This document shows positions 32,559 through 42,955 of a stretch of 64,000 nt of DNA, piece by piece. Numbering within the stretch: the first letter of the stretch is position 1; every line of letters begins with the position of its first letter. The stretch spans positions 236,474 to 300,473 of the forward strand of contig NZ_KQ948427.1 in NCBI RefSeq assembly GCF_001514065.1, in the 5' to 3' direction. This stretch comes from Streptomyces antibioticus. GTDB taxonomy: Bacteria > Actinomycetota > Actinomycetes > Streptomycetales > Streptomycetaceae. The notes under the pieces were generated by a model that made no database searches, had not been told where the DNA came from, and worked only from the letters and a program-made list of their open reading frames with translations. Both the position numbers and the translations under genes were made by a program.

Positions 32559-33878
32559 TCAAGCCTCGCAGGCGGTGATGAGCGTCTCCACCTCCGCTGT
32601 CAGGGCCCTGGCCAGCGCGTCGAGATCCGGTACCGCCTCCGCGTCGGCGACCAGGCCGTAGTGGACGTGGCCGCGGTACGTCGACACGGCGATCGCCAGG
32701 GACTGGCCGCGGGCCAGCGGGGCGAACGGGAAGACCTCGGTGACCGGGTTGCCGCCGAGCTTCAGGCCGACGCTGGGCAGCGGCACGCTGGTGACGAGGA
32801 TGTCGAACCAGAGCCGGGCGGCCTGGCTGACCAGGGGTCCGCCGAGCCGGTGGCCGAGCGCCGGGACGTGGTCGGCGAGCAGGGCGACGGCACCGGCGCC
32901 CCGGTTGGGTCCGGCGTCCTTCTTGCGGTCCATGGCCGTGCGGACCGTGTCCAGGCGGGCGAGCGGGTCGGGGTCGTCGACCGGGAGCCGCACCAAGTAG
33001 CCGGAGAGCCGGTTGCCCTGCGGGTGTGCGGTGCGCGGGCGGCGCTTGGAGACGGGGATGAGGGCGCGGGGCGCGACGCCGTCGCTGCCGTCGCCGCGCT
33101 CGTCGAGCCAGCGCCGCAGGGCGCCCGCGACGACGGCGATGAGGACGTCGTTGACGGTGCCGCCCCGGATCTTGCGGACGCGGTGCACGTCGTCGAGGTC
33201 GATGACCACGCCGGCGGTGCGACGGGTGCCGCTCGGCTCGGCGGTGAGGGCCGCCGAGGAGCGTACGCCGACCGTGGAGAGCGCGACGGACGCCCCGATG
33301 TCGAGGGCCCGGCCGACGTCGGAGACGGCGCCGCGGACCAGCCCGGGCAGCTTGCGCACATCCGGGAAGAAGCCCTTCGACGGCTCCTCGGGGCGCGGCT
33401 TGCGGGCCGGCAGGTCCATCGGGTCCAGGATCGCCGCGGCCAGCGTCAGGGCGCGCAGACCGTCGGCCAGGGCGTGGTGGAACTTGAAGAGGACGGCGAA
33501 GGAGACGCCGTCCTCCCCCGGCAGGACATGCGCCTCCCAGGGCGGCCGGCCGCGTTCCAGCGGGCGTTCCATGAGCCGGCCCGCGTCGGTGTGGAAGTCG
33601 GCGGTGGGCGCGTGCAGCCGGACGTGGTCCAGGGGGTCGAAGTCGGGGGCGGGCTCGCGCGTCGCTCCTCCGAAGGACAGCGGCTGCCAGACGTCCCGGA
33701 TGCGCATCCGCAGGCCGGGCACCGCGGCGGCCCGGGCCGCGAGCAGGTCGGCCGCGTGGGCGCCCGCGGTGGGCGAGTGCGCCGAGAAGACGCCGAGGGC
33801 ACCCAGGTGCATGGGGTGCTCGGCGGACTCGATGTTCCAGAACGCCAGGTCGAGAGGGGCGAGCAGATCAGAAGTCAA
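32559..33878 (-). CDS. WS/DGAT-family acyltransferase
   Basis: 439 residues. The active-site motif HHALADG (HHxxxDG) lies near residue 132. Other family features are AFWNIESAEHPMHLGALGVF at the N-terminus, PLERGRPPWEAHVL, the NDVLIAVVAGALRRWL helix and the late SVPLPSVGLKLGG / FPFAPLARGQSLAIAVSTY region. Such enzymes join fatty acyl-CoA to diacylglycerol or a fatty alcohol, making storage lipid at the membrane. The start is a TTG at 33878 behind GAGG. The neighbouring glycogen genes suggest a shared storage-metabolism neighbourhood, though they are separate transcripts. Confidence 0.9.
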   Translation of the reverse strand: MTSDLLAPLDLAFWNIESAEHPMHLGALGVFSAHSPTAGAHAADLLAARAAAVPGLRMRIRDVWQPLSFGGATREPAPDFDPLDHVRLHAPTADFHTDAGRLMERPLERGRPPWEAHVLPGEDGVSFAVLFKFHHALADGLRALTLAAAILDPMDLPARKPRPEEPSKGFFPDVRKLPGLVRGAVSDVGRALDIGASVALSTVGVRSSAALTAEPSGTRRTAGVVIDLDDVHRVRKIRGGTVNDVLIAVVAGALRRWLDERGDGSDGVAPRALIPVSKRRPRTAHPQGNRLSGYLVRLPVDDPDPLARLDTVRTAMDRKKDAGPNRGAGAVALLADHVPALGHRLGGPLVSQAARLWFDILVTSVPLPSVGLKLGGNPVTEVFPFAPLARGQSLAIAVSTYRGHVHYGLVADAEAVPDLDALARALTAEVETLITACEA

Positions 33879-34026
33879 TGGCTTGCCTCGCGTCGACGAC
33901 GGGTGGGCAAGCAGTCAATCGCTCTCCGGCGATTACGGTCAAGTACGATCAAGCTACGCACAGTTAACAGCAGATTAAGTCGGCGCGTCTTCGCCCCAGG
34001 CTTCACTCCCGCACCGCACGCAAAGG

Positions 34027-35247
34027 TCAGGACACCTGCTGGCCCTTCCCCAGTGCGATCACCCCGCCCTTGGAGACCGCGTAGAGCTCGGCGTCCCGCT
34101 CCGGATTCACCCCGATCGTGGCACCCGGTGGCACCTCCACGTTCTTGTCGAGCACGGCCCCTCTCACCACCGCACCCCGCCCGATCTTGACGTTGTCGTG
34201 CAGCACCGACCCCTGCACGACCGCCCCCGGGTCGACCACCACCCCCGGCGACAGCACCGACCGGGTGACCTGCCCCCGGATGAGGCAGCCCGCGCTGATG
34301 ATGGACTCGCTCGCCATGCCGCCGGCGTTGAAACGGGCCGGGGACAGCTGGCCGGAGTGGGTGTAGATGGGCCACTGCCGGTTGTAGAGGTTGAAGGCGG
34401 GGCGCTCGGCGATGAGGTCCATGTGGGCGTCGTAGTACGCGTCCAGGGTGCCGACGTCCCGCCAGTAGCCGCGGTCGCGGTTGGTCTCGCCGGGGACGTG
34501 GTTGGCGCTGAAGTCGTACAGCTGGGCCTCGCCGCGCTCGGTGAGCTGGGGCAGGATCGAGCCGCCCATGTCGTGCACGGAGCGCTCGTCCTCGGCGTCC
34601 CGCTGGAGGGCCTCTATCAGGGCCTTCGTGGTGAAGATGTAGTTGCCCATGGAGGCGAACACGCACTCCGGGTCGTCGACGAGGCCGGGCGGGTCGGCGG
34701 GCTTCTCCAGGAAGCGGTCCACCGTGAGCCCGTCCGAGCCGGGGGTGATCACCCCGAACTGCGAGGACTCCGAGCGCGGGACGCGTATCCCGGCCACCGT
34801 CACGCCCGCGCCGCCCTCGATGTGCTGGGTGAGCATCTGGCGCGGGTCCATGCGGTACACGTGGTCGGCGCCGAACACCGCGACGTACTCGGGCCGTTCG
34901 TCGTAGATGAGATTGAGGGACTGCAGGATCGCGTCCGCGCTGCCCAGGTACCAGCGGGGGCCGAGCCGCTGCTGGGCCGGGACGGGGGTGACGTAGTTGC
35001 CGAGCAGGCTGGACATCCGCCAGGTCGTGGTGATGTGCCGGTCGAGCGAGTGCGACTTGTACTGCGTCAGCACGCAGATCCGCAGGATGTCCCCGTTGAC
35101 GAGGTTGGACAGGACGAAGTCCACCAGGCGATACGTTCCGCCGAAGGTGACCGCGGGTTTCGCGCGGTCCCCGGTCAGGGGCATCAGGCGCTTGCCCTCT
35201 CCGCCCGCCAGTACGATCCCGAGCACCGAAGGTCCACCACGACGCAT
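34027..35247 (-). CDS. glgC: Glucose-1-phosphate adenylyltransferase
   Basis: 406 residues, start ATG at 35247 after GGGGAGCG. The nucleotide-binding N-terminus reads [20 protein letters not shown] (about 11-30), followed by [14 protein letters not shown]. Glucose-1-phosphate-site features include [11 protein letters not shown] near 145, SQFGVITPG and [10 protein letters not shown] near 195. The C-terminal left-handed beta-helix (about 300-390) has repeats such as [32 protein letters not shown]. It makes ADP-glucose, the committed donor for glycogen and maltose-1-phosphate. It lies 53 bp behind the glycosyltransferase gene on the same strand, so the two act together. Confidence 0.95.
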   Translation of the reverse strand: MRRGGPSVLGIVLAGGEGKRLMPLTGDRAKPAVTFGGTYRLVDFVLSNLVNGDILRICVLTQYKSHSLDRHITTTWRMSSLLGNYVTPVPAQQRLGPRWYLGSADAILQSLNLIYDERPEYVAVFGADHVYRMDPRQMLTQHIEGGAGVTVAGIRVPRSESSQFGVITPGSDGLTVDRFLEKPADPPGLVDDPECVFASMGNYIFTTKALIEALQRDAEDERSVHDMGGSILPQLTERGEAQLYDFSANHVPGETNRDRGYWRDVGTLDAYYDAHMDLIAERPAFNLYNRQWPIYTHSGQLSPARFNAGGMASESIISAGCLIRGQVTRSVLSPGVVVDPGAVVQGSVLHDNVKIGRGAVVRGAVLDKNVEVPPGATIGVNPERDAELYAVSKGGVIALGKGQQVS

Positions 35248-35300
35248 GGTCGCTCCCCTCACCCTGGTTGTGACCCATGCCTGCCCCTGCCCGGGGCGCA

Positions 35301-36452
35301 CTACGCCTGTTTGAGGATCTCCTCGTAGAGCCGCACCGTCCGCCGGGCGACGGCGTCCCAGCCGAACTCCCCCACCGCGCGCTCCCGTCCGGCCTCGCCC
35401 ATCCGCCGGGCGCCTTCCGGATCACCGAGGACCGCGTCCAGCGCGCGGGCGAGGGCGGGCTCGAAGTCGTCGTCCACCGGGACCAGCAACCCGGTCTTGC
35501 CGTCGTCGACGACCTCCGGGATGCCGCCGACCCGCGAGGCCACCACGGGGGTTCCGCACGCCATGGCTTCGAGGTTGACGATCCCGAGGGGTTCGTACAC
35601 CGAGGGGCAGGCGAACACGGCCGCGTGGGTGAGGAGTTGGATCACGTCGGGGCGGGGCAGCATCTGCGGGATCCAGTGCACGCCCTCGCGGACCCGGCTC
35701 AACTCCTCGTACAGCTGCCGGAATTCACGGTCGATCTCCGGGGTGTCCGGCGCTCCGGCGCACAGCACGACCTGTGCGGCGGGGTCGATGTCGCGTACCG
35801 CGCGCAGCAGGTGGGGCACGCCCTTCTGGCGGGTGATGCGGCCGACGAAGAGCACGAAGGGCCGGTCGGGGTCGAGGCCGATGCGGGTGAGGGCATCGGT
35901 GCCGTGGTCGGGGCGGTAGAGGGTGGTGTCGATGCCGTTGTGCACGATGTGCACCCGGGCCGGGTCCAGGGCGGGGTAGCACCTGAGGATGTCCTCGCGC
36001 ATGGCGCCGGAGACCGCGATCACCGCGTCGGCGGACTCGATCGCGGTGCGCTCGGCCCAGCTCGACAGGGCGTATCCGCCGCCGAGTTGCTCGGCCTTCC
36101 AGGGGCGCAGCGGCTCCAGGGAGTGGGCGGTCATGACGTGCGGGATGCCGTACAGGAGCTTGCCGAGGTGGCCGGCGAGGTTCGCGTACCAGGTGTGGGA
36201 GTGGACGAGTTCGCGGCCTTCGAGGCCCGCGGTCATCGCGAGGTCCACGGAGAGGGTGCGCAGCGCGTCGTTGGCGGTGTCGAGCACGGACCAGGGGCGG
36301 TGGCGCACCACGCCCACGCCGCGGCCCTCGCCCCAGCAGTGCACCTCGACGTCGGCCAGGGAGGCCAACTCCCGGGCGAGGAACTCGACATGGACGCCCG
36401 CGCCGCCGTACACGTCCGGCGGGTACTCCCGGGTCAGCAGGCCCACTCGCAC
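35301..36452 (-). CDS. glgA: Glycogen synthase / maltose-1-phosphate synthase (GT4)
   Basis: 383 residues from a GTG at 36452 behind AGGGGG; the frame is open further upstream but lacks conservation there. The GT-B enzyme has [20 protein letters not shown] at the N-terminus, [33 protein letters not shown] near 205, and the donor-site acid in [21 protein letters not shown] near 300. This is the actinobacterial GT4 type, which in mycobacteria (GlgM) joins ADP-glucose and glucose-1-phosphate to maltose-1-phosphate for the GlgE pathway, as well as extending glycogen. glgC, which makes the donor, follows directly. Confidence 0.92.
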   Translation of the reverse strand: MRVGLLTREYPPDVYGGAGVHVEFLARELASLADVEVHCWGEGRGVGVVRHRPWSVLDTANDALRTLSVDLAMTAGLEGRELVHSHTWYANLAGHLGKLLYGIPHVMTAHSLEPLRPWKAEQLGGGYALSSWAERTAIESADAVIAVSGAMREDILRCYPALDPARVHIVHNGIDTTLYRPDHGTDALTRIGLDPDRPFVLFVGRITRQKGVPHLLRAVRDIDPAAQVVLCAGAPDTPEIDREFRQLYEELSRVREGVHWIPQMLPRPDVIQLLTHAAVFACPSVYEPLGIVNLEAMACGTPVVASRVGGIPEVVDDGKTGLLVPVDDDFEPALARALDAVLGDPEGARRMGEAGRERAVGEFGWDAVARRTVRLYEEILKQA

Positions 36453-36492
36453 CCGGAACCCCCTGTTCTCAGCGGCTGGTTGCCCTTCATGG

Positions 36493-37248
36493 TCACCCAG
36501 ATGCGGCGCGCGGGGAAGACCGCGGGGGTCGTGTGAAGCAACAGTCGCCGCAGACACCTCCGCCGGGGACGCGGTAGTAGAGGCAGCAGCTGCGGCGCCG
36601 GAAGGCGGTGCCGGTCAGGGTGCCGGTGCCGGCGAGGAGGGGGTGGGCGAGGAGTTCCGTGGTGAGGACGCGGGTGCGGGCGGCCACCTCGGTACGGCCG
36701 TGTGTGCGCGCCCAGCCCGACAGCTGGCGGGCGGCTCCGGCGAGCGCGGAGGCGGCGTTGCCGTGCAGCAGGCCGGGGGCCAGGCGGTGGCGGGCCCGCA
36801 GCGCCGCCGCCAGCGGCTCCAGGTGCCCTTCCAGGACGACCGCCGCGAGGGTTCCCGCGTCGCCGGGCAGCGCGTGCACCTCGGTGAGCCACAGGTCGTC
36901 GGGGGCGCTGCCGTCGGCGTCCCAGCGCAGGAGGCGGGCGTCGAGGTCGGGGACGTGACCGTAGAGCACGGCGCAGCCGAGGGCCGCGGCCCACAGGCGG
37001 GCGGCGAGGCCCTGCTGGGCGATCGAGGCGGCGATCCGCAGTTCCGGCGCCTGGAGGGAATCGGCCACCTTGCGGACACGAAAAGTCACGAATTCTCCGT
37101 AAACGTCCGACTTTTCGAGACCGTACGCCTGTGCGAGCGTCGGCAGCGTTGAACGCGGCGGCGCACCCGTGCGTAGTAGGAAGAAGCCGCCGAGCGGGCG
37201 GAGCGCGGCGAGATCGGCGTCGAGGTCCACGAGGAGCAGTAGTACCAA
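36493..37248 (-). CDS. (2Fe-2S)-binding, FhuF-like ferric reductase C-terminal protein
   Basis: About 251 residues from a TTG at 37248; a GTG six codons later is also possible. The C-terminal CCLYYRVPGGGVCGDCC matches the FhuF-type cluster ligand pattern CC-x10-C-x2-C (near residues 222-236). The rest is mostly helical, rich in Ala/Leu, with ELRIAASIAQQGLAARLWAAALGCAVLYG. FhuF-type proteins reduce ferric siderophores in the cytoplasm. No siderophore transporter or synthase is adjacent. Thus an iron-release role is plausible but the substrate is not known. Confidence 0.82.
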   Translation of the reverse strand: MVLLLLVDLDADLAALRPLGGFFLLRTGAPPRSTLPTLAQAYGLEKSDVYGEFVTFRVRKVADSLQAPELRIAASIAQQGLAARLWAAALGCAVLYGHVPDLDARLLRWDADGSAPDDLWLTEVHALPGDAGTLAAVVLEGHLEPLAAALRARHRLAPGLLHGNAASALAGAARQLSGWARTHGRTEVAARTRVLTTELLAHPLLAGTGTLTGTAFRRRSCCLYYRVPGGGVCGDCCFTRPPRSSPRAASG

Positions 37249-37458
37249 GGCCCCTAGGGGGCGGCATCAGGGGGGCGCGGGGCAGTGTCACCCACCCTGG
37301 GGAGGACTGACCCTCCGTAGTACTCCATCGGCAGTAGGACCCATTGCGTGCTCAGGTACGACGACGGGAATGGCATTTCACGGCATCGTGTTGGACATGG
37401 AAGCCGACCGTTCGCCGTGCCGGGGTGACCACCCCTGCCTCACGCAGAGGAGCTGCTG

Positions 37459-38715
37459 ATGAGCGCCCTCGCGTTCTCCGTCGTTCTGTCGCTCGTCTCT
37501 GCCGTCGCCTACGCCGGCGGGGCGATCGTCCAGGAGCAGGTCGCGGTGTCCTCCCCCGAGCAGCAGTTCGCGCCGCTGCGCCGGCCGAGCTGGTGGGCGG
37601 CGGTCGCGCTGAACGGCCTCGGCGGACTGCTGCACGTGGTGGCGCTGGCGTTCGGCCCCCTCAGCCTGGTCCAGCCGCTCGGCGCCCTCACCATCGTCTT
37701 CGCCCTGCCCATGGCCGCGCTGTTCGTCGCCCGCAAGGCCGGGGCGACCGCCTGGCGCGGCGCGATCATGGCGACCGTCGGTCTCGCCGGTCTGCTGTCT
37801 CTCGTCGGCGCGTCCGACGCGCAGTCCCTGGACACCGCCCAGCGGGTGGCCGTCGCCACGGTCACCGGCCTCGCGGTCGTCGCCCTGATGATCGCGGGCC
37901 GGGCCGCCCACCGGCACCCGGCGGTGCGCAGCATCCTGCTCGCCACCGCCTCCGGTATCGCGTTCGGTATGTCGTCGGTGTTCACCAAGACCGTCGCGGT
38001 CGACTGGACCGGCGGCGTCTCGGTGGCCGACGTGCCCTCCCTCGCCGTGATCGCGGTCTTGGCCACGGCCGGCATGCTGCTCTCCCAGGCCTCCTACCGG
38101 GGCGCCGGGCTCGCGGCCCCGCTGGCCATGCTGACCGTCGTGAACCCGGTGGTGGCGGCCGTCGTCGGCATCACGATGTTCGGCGAGACCTTCCGCTACG
38201 GCACCACGGGCACCGCGCTCGCCCTGAGCTGCGGTGTGGTGGCGGCGGGCGGCCTGATCCTCCTCACCTCGGAGCGGATCGCCCGCACCGAGTCCGTATC
38301 CCAGGAGCCGGTGCGGGTGCCGGCCCAGTCCGGGGACCCGGAGCCGGTGCGGGACCCGCAGGCGGACGAGCTGCGGGTGCAGGTGCCCGCCTCGGCCGCG
38401 GAGCTGCTCGCTGGTCTGCCCGGCCTGCCCGGCCAGACCCGTGAAGAGGTCCTGGTGGCGGCGGCCGACTCGGCGGTACGGGAGGACGTCCTCGTCGCGA
38501 CGGCCGAGGCGGCCCTGGAGGATGTCATCATTCCGGCGCCGCAGCCGGCCTTGGAGGACATCCTCGTACCGGCACCGCAGCCGGACGACGCAGATGCGCC
38601 GGACACCGCCCCGGACACCGAGGAGCGGCCGATCTTCTACGTCGGCCCGCTCTACGGCGCCTCCTACATCCCGATGCCAGTCCTCGACCGACACCGCATG
38701 CGGGTCAAATCCTGA
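37459..38715 (+). CDS. DMT-family membrane transporter with long cytoplasmic tail
   Basis: 418 residues. Nine or ten membrane helices fill residues 1-275 (for example AFSVVLSLVSAVAYAGGAIV and TALALSCGVVAAGGLILL) in the drug/metabolite-transporter arrangement with internal duplication. The last 140 residues are hydrophilic and acidic with repeated units AALEDVIIPAPQP and ALEDILVPAPQP, ending IFYVGPLYGASYIPMP. Such a tail is unusual for plain DMT proteins and may bind a partner. The ATG at 37459 has GAGGAG upstream. The substrate is unknown. Confidence 0.85.
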   Translation: MSALAFSVVLSLVSAVAYAGGAIVQEQVAVSSPEQQFAPLRRPSWWAAVALNGLGGLLHVVALAFGPLSLVQPLGALTIVFALPMAALFVARKAGATAWRGAIMATVGLAGLLSLVGASDAQSLDTAQRVAVATVTGLAVVALMIAGRAAHRHPAVRSILLATASGIAFGMSSVFTKTVAVDWTGGVSVADVPSLAVIAVLATAGMLLSQASYRGAGLAAPLAMLTVVNPVVAAVVGITMFGETFRYGTTGTALALSCGVVAAGGLILLTSERIARTESVSQEPVRVPAQSGDPEPVRDPQADELRVQVPASAAELLAGLPGLPGQTREEVLVAAADSAVREDVLVATAEAALEDVIIPAPQPALEDILVPAPQPDDADAPDTAPDTEERPIFYVGPLYGASYIPMPVLDRHRMRVKS

Positions 38716-38736
38716 GGGGCGGTCCTGATCCCGCGA

Positions 38737-39930
<1,194 letters not shown>

Positions 39931-40082
39931 TCAGCCGCCTGTGCCGGCCGGCCGTTCCCGCCGAATGTTCCGGCTGAACACGGCAGGGCTCCCGAGCCGT
40001 ATCTGCGTAGGCTGCTAACCAGCACGAGCGGCAGCACCGATAACGACCTACGCGATCCACTGGATCTTTGGGAGCAGACGGT

Positions 40083-41522
40083 ATGAGCACTACAGCGCAG
40101 ATCGGCGTCACGGGCCTCGCGGTCATGGGCAGTAACCTCGCCCGCAACTTCGCCCGCAACGGCTATACGGTCGCGGTGCACAACCGGACGGCCTCCCGGA
40201 CGCACGCCCTCGTCGAGGAGCACGGGAGCGAGGGCGACTTCATCGCCGCCGAGACCGCCAAGGAGTTCGTCGCCGCCCTGGAGCGGCCCCGCCGGCTGGT
40301 CATCATGGTCAAGGCCGGTGACCCGACCGACGCGGTGATCCAGGAGTTCGCCCCGCTCCTGGAGCCCGGCGACATGATCATCGACGGTGGCAACGCGCAC
40401 TTCGCCGACACCCGGCGCCGCGAGCGCGAACTCCGCGACAAGGGCATCCACTTCGTCGGCACCGGCATCTCCGGCGGCGAGGAGGGCGCGCTCAACGGGC
40501 CCAGCATCATGCCCGGCGGCTCGAAGGAGTCGTACGAATCGCTCGGCCCGATGCTGGAGAAGATCTCGGCGAAGGCGAAGGACGGCGCGCCGTGCGTCAC
40601 GCACGTCGGTGCCGACGGCGCCGGGCACTTCGTGAAGATGGTGCACAACGGCATCGAGTACGCCGACATGCAGCTCATCGGTGAGGCGTACCAGCTGCTG
40701 CGCGACGTCGCCGGCTACTCGCCGGCACAGATCGCGGAGATCTTCCGGACCTGGAACACCGGCCGCCTCGACTCCTACCTGATCGAGATCACCGCCGAGG
40801 TGCTGTCCCACGTGGACGCGGCGACCGGCAAGCCGTTCGTGGATGTGGTGGTCGACCAGGCCGAGCAGAAGGGCACCGGCCGCTGGACCGTGCAGATCGC
40901 CCTCGACCTCGGCGTCCCGGTGTCCGGCATCGCCGAGGCCGTCTTCGCGCGCTCGCTGTCCGGCCACGCGGCGCTGCGCGAGGCGTCCCGCGGCCTCGCC
41001 GGGCCCTCGGCCACGCCGCTGAGCGAGGCGGAGGCGGGCGCGTTCGCCGACCGGGTCGAGCAGGCGCTGTACGCCTCGAAGATCGTGTCGTACACCCAGG
41101 GCTTCCACGAGATCGCGGCGGCGCGCGAGGAGTACGGCTGGGACATCGACCTGGGTGCCGTCTCCGCGATCTGGCGCGGCGGCTGCATCATCCGGGCCGC
41201 GTTCCTGGACCGCATCCGCGCCGCGTACGACGCCCGGGCCGATCTGCCGAGCCTGCTGTCCGACGAGACGTTCGCCCGGGAGATCGCCGACGCGCAGGAC
41301 GACTGGCGCGAGGTGATCGTGGCGGCGACACGCCAGGGAGTGCCGACGCCCGGCTTCTCGGCGGCGCTCGCGTACTACGACGCGCTGCGCGCGGAGCGGT
41401 TGCCTGCGGCGCTCACGCAGGGGCAGCGGGACTTCTTCGGGGCGCACACGTATCGGAGGGTGGACCGGGACGGATCGTTCCACACGTTGTGGGGTGGGGA
41501 CCGGTCGGAGGTCGGCGCCTGA
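40083..41522 (+). CDS. gnd: 6-Phosphogluconate dehydrogenase (decarboxylating)
   Basis: 479 residues, start ATG at 40083. The cofactor fingerprint GVTGLAVMGSNLARNFARNG is at the N-terminus, with NR-T after beta-2 for NADP. Substrate-site motifs are FVGTGISGGEEGALNGPSIM near 124, GADGAGHFVKMVHNGIEYAD (catalytic Lys near 183), and WNTGRLDSYLIEIT; YDALRAERLPAALTQGQRDFFGAHTY occurs near the C-terminus. It converts 6-phosphogluconate to ribulose-5-phosphate and CO2 in the pentose-phosphate pathway. Full length and all motifs indicate the long NADP form. It is transcribed away from the wall-hydrolase gene. Confidence 0.96.
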   Translation: MSTTAQIGVTGLAVMGSNLARNFARNGYTVAVHNRTASRTHALVEEHGSEGDFIAAETAKEFVAALERPRRLVIMVKAGDPTDAVIQEFAPLLEPGDMIIDGGNAHFADTRRRERELRDKGIHFVGTGISGGEEGALNGPSIMPGGSKESYESLGPMLEKISAKAKDGAPCVTHVGADGAGHFVKMVHNGIEYADMQLIGEAYQLLRDVAGYSPAQIAEIFRTWNTGRLDSYLIEITAEVLSHVDAATGKPFVDVVVDQAEQKGTGRWTVQIALDLGVPVSGIAEAVFARSLSGHAALREASRGLAGPSATPLSEAEAGAFADRVEQALYASKIVSYTQGFHEIAAAREEYGWDIDLGAVSAIWRGGCIIRAAFLDRIRAAYDARADLPSLLSDETFAREIADAQDDWREVIVAATRQGVPTPGFSAALAYYDALRAERLPAALTQGQRDFFGAHTYRRVDRDGSFHTLWGGDRSEVGA

Positions 41523-41570
41523 GGGGTGGGGCGGTTTCGGCAGTACGGCGGGAGCGGCTGAGTGGGGGTT

Positions 41571-41626
41571 GATCGCGCTCACGCGGCGGAGCCGCATATC
41601 GACACAGCCCCGCGCCCCTGGGGGCG
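41571..41626. repeat. Streptomyces-type intergenic repeat with small hairpins
   Basis: The segment contains GCGGCGGAGCCGC and CGCCCC-TG-GGGCG-like hairpins and the string ACAGCCCCGCGCCCCTG, which I recall as a common Streptomyces intergenic element. It lies just after gnd and may terminate transcription. Confidence 0.55.
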
Positions 41627-41659
41627 TTCAGCCGCCCACCGTCATCAAGTGCCGCTCCC

Positions 41660-41890
41660 TCAGCTCAACGGCGGGCCGGGCTCCGGGTTCGGTACCGGCT
41701 CCGGACCCGGCGGGATCGGGGACGGAGCCGGAGTCGGCTCAGGGTTCGGGCCCGGGCCCGGGCCCGGGCCCGGTGGGGGCGTCGGGTTCGGTGGCTGCGG
41801 GGGTTCCGGAGGCGGGCCCGGTGTCGGGGTGGGCCCCGGGGTCGGGTCCGGGTGGACCGGGTCCGGGTAGGGGGTCGGGGGGTTCGTCAT
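41660..41890 (-). CDS. Small Pro/Gly-rich protein
   Basis: 76 residues, about half Pro, beginning MTNPPTPYPDPVHPDPTPGP and continuing in P-x/PGPGPGP runs to an LS end. A GGAGG site lies six bases before the ATG, which supports translation despite the low complexity. No signal or membrane segment is present. It is likely disordered; I cannot assign a function. It is the last of a leftward run with the GNAT gene. Confidence 0.6.
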   Translation of the reverse strand: MTNPPTPYPDPVHPDPTPGPTPTPGPPPEPPQPPNPTPPPGPGPGPGPNPEPTPAPSPIPPGPEPVPNPEPGPPLS

Positions 41891-41977
41891 CGTGTCCTCC
41901 AGCCAGATGTGACGTCGGCCCTGGACTTCTCCCCCGCCTACCCGGTCCGCGCCGGGCCAGTCACCCGTACGGCGGGA

Positions 41978-42325
41978 TCAGAAGCCCTCCGGGTGCGCCT
42001 TCAGCCACTCCTTCGCCGCACGCAGCAGCTCGGGGGCGGCGGCCGGGGCCTCGTCGGGGTGGCGTGCGGCCCACTTGACGACGTACGGGCACAGGGGTGC
42101 CACGACCACGCCCTCGCCCGCGGCGATGGTGTAGAGCTCACGGGCCAGGGAGCCCGCGATGCCCTTCCCCTCGTGGGCCGGTTCCACGATCGTGTGCACG
42201 GGGACCAGGGCGCGCTCCGGTGACTCGAGGACGAAGTACTGGATGTGGCCCACGACTTCGCCGCCGCTTATCGCCTCCAGGCGGCCGGCCTGCCGGTCGT
42301 CGCGGATCTCGATGTCGTCGCTCAT
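41978..42325 (-). CDS. GNAT-like N-acetyltransferase (YjdJ/CG type)
   Basis: 115 residues from the ATG at 42325 behind AGGAG (a GTG two codons earlier is too close to that site). The fold shows VVGHIQYFVLESPERALVPVHTIVEPAHEGKGIAGSLARE, where GKGIAGS is the acetyl-CoA pyrophosphate loop, followed by VVAPLCPYVVKWAARHPD. The short single-domain form is typical of the YjdJ-type GNAT proteins whose targets are not defined. It lies 31 bp after panD on the same strand and may be co-transcribed. Confidence 0.88.
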   Translation of the reverse strand: MSDDIEIRDDRQAGRLEAISGGEVVGHIQYFVLESPERALVPVHTIVEPAHEGKGIAGSLARELYTIAAGEGVVVAPLCPYVVKWAARHPDEAPAAAPELLRAAKEWLKAHPEGF

Positions 42326-42356
42326 GGGCACGCTCCTGGTGTCGGCCGTCGGTGGC

Positions 42357-42776
42357 TCAGGCCGGTACGGCCTGGGGGCTTCGCTCCTGGTCCGAGCCCG
42401 GCACCGGCTCCGAGGGGTCCGCGCCCAGGGCCACGATGCGGTTGTCGTGGTCCACGTGCACGACCCGGGGTTCCAGTGCCCGTGCCTCGGCGTCGGTCAC
42501 CTGAGCGTAACTGATGATGATCACCAGATCACCGGGGTGGACGAGATGGGCGGCCGCCCCGTTGATACCGAGCACCCCGGAACCGCGCTCGCCCTCGATG
42601 ACGTAGGTCTCCAGCCGGGCGCCGTTGGTGATGTCGACGATGTGGACGAGTTCACCGGGCAGCAGGTCGGCGGCGTCGAGCAGGTCCGCGTCGATGGTCA
42701 CCGATCCCACGTAGTGCAGGTCGGCCTGGGTGACGGTGGCGCGGTGGATCTTGGATTTGAACATGGTGCGCAGCAC
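42357..42776 (-). CDS. panD: Aspartate 1-decarboxylase
   Basis: 139 residues. The self-cleavage site Gly24-Ser25 ([12 protein letters not shown]) generates the pyruvoyl group. Other conserved parts are [20 protein letters not shown] at the N-terminus, [18 protein letters not shown], the substrate Arg in GARLETY, and [17 protein letters not shown]. The enzyme converts L-aspartate to beta-alanine for pantothenate and CoA. The 20-residue tail after VALGADP is slightly longer than in E. coli and may be the Actinobacterial PanD degron region. Confidence 0.96.
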   Translation of the reverse strand: MLRTMFKSKIHRATVTQADLHYVGSVTIDADLLDAADLLPGELVHIVDITNGARLETYVIEGERGSGVLGINGAAAHLVHPGDLVIIISYAQVTDAEARALEPRVVHVDHDNRIVALGADPSEPVPGSDQERSPQAVPA

Positions 42777-42907
42777 TGTGGACTCCTGGAAGTCGGCTCC
42801 CTGCCTGCTTTGTGCAGGTCAAAGGCGGCAGTCACTGTACACGCGCGGGCCTCGGACCCGAAGGGTCAGAGGAGCGTCGGTTGCCTCACACGGCAAGGGC
42901 CTGCTGC

Positions 42908-42934
42908 CCGTGCGGCCGGGTCTCGGCCGCACGG
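42908..42934. terminator. GC-rich hairpin after the TPP-enzyme operon
   Basis: CCGTGCGGCCG and CGGCCGCACGG form a perfect 11-bp stem with a GGTCT loop, 21 bp after the stop of the leftward TPP-enzyme gene. There is no T tract. Confidence 0.68.
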
Positions 42935-42955
42935 ACGGTCGCCGGTCGCCGGTTC

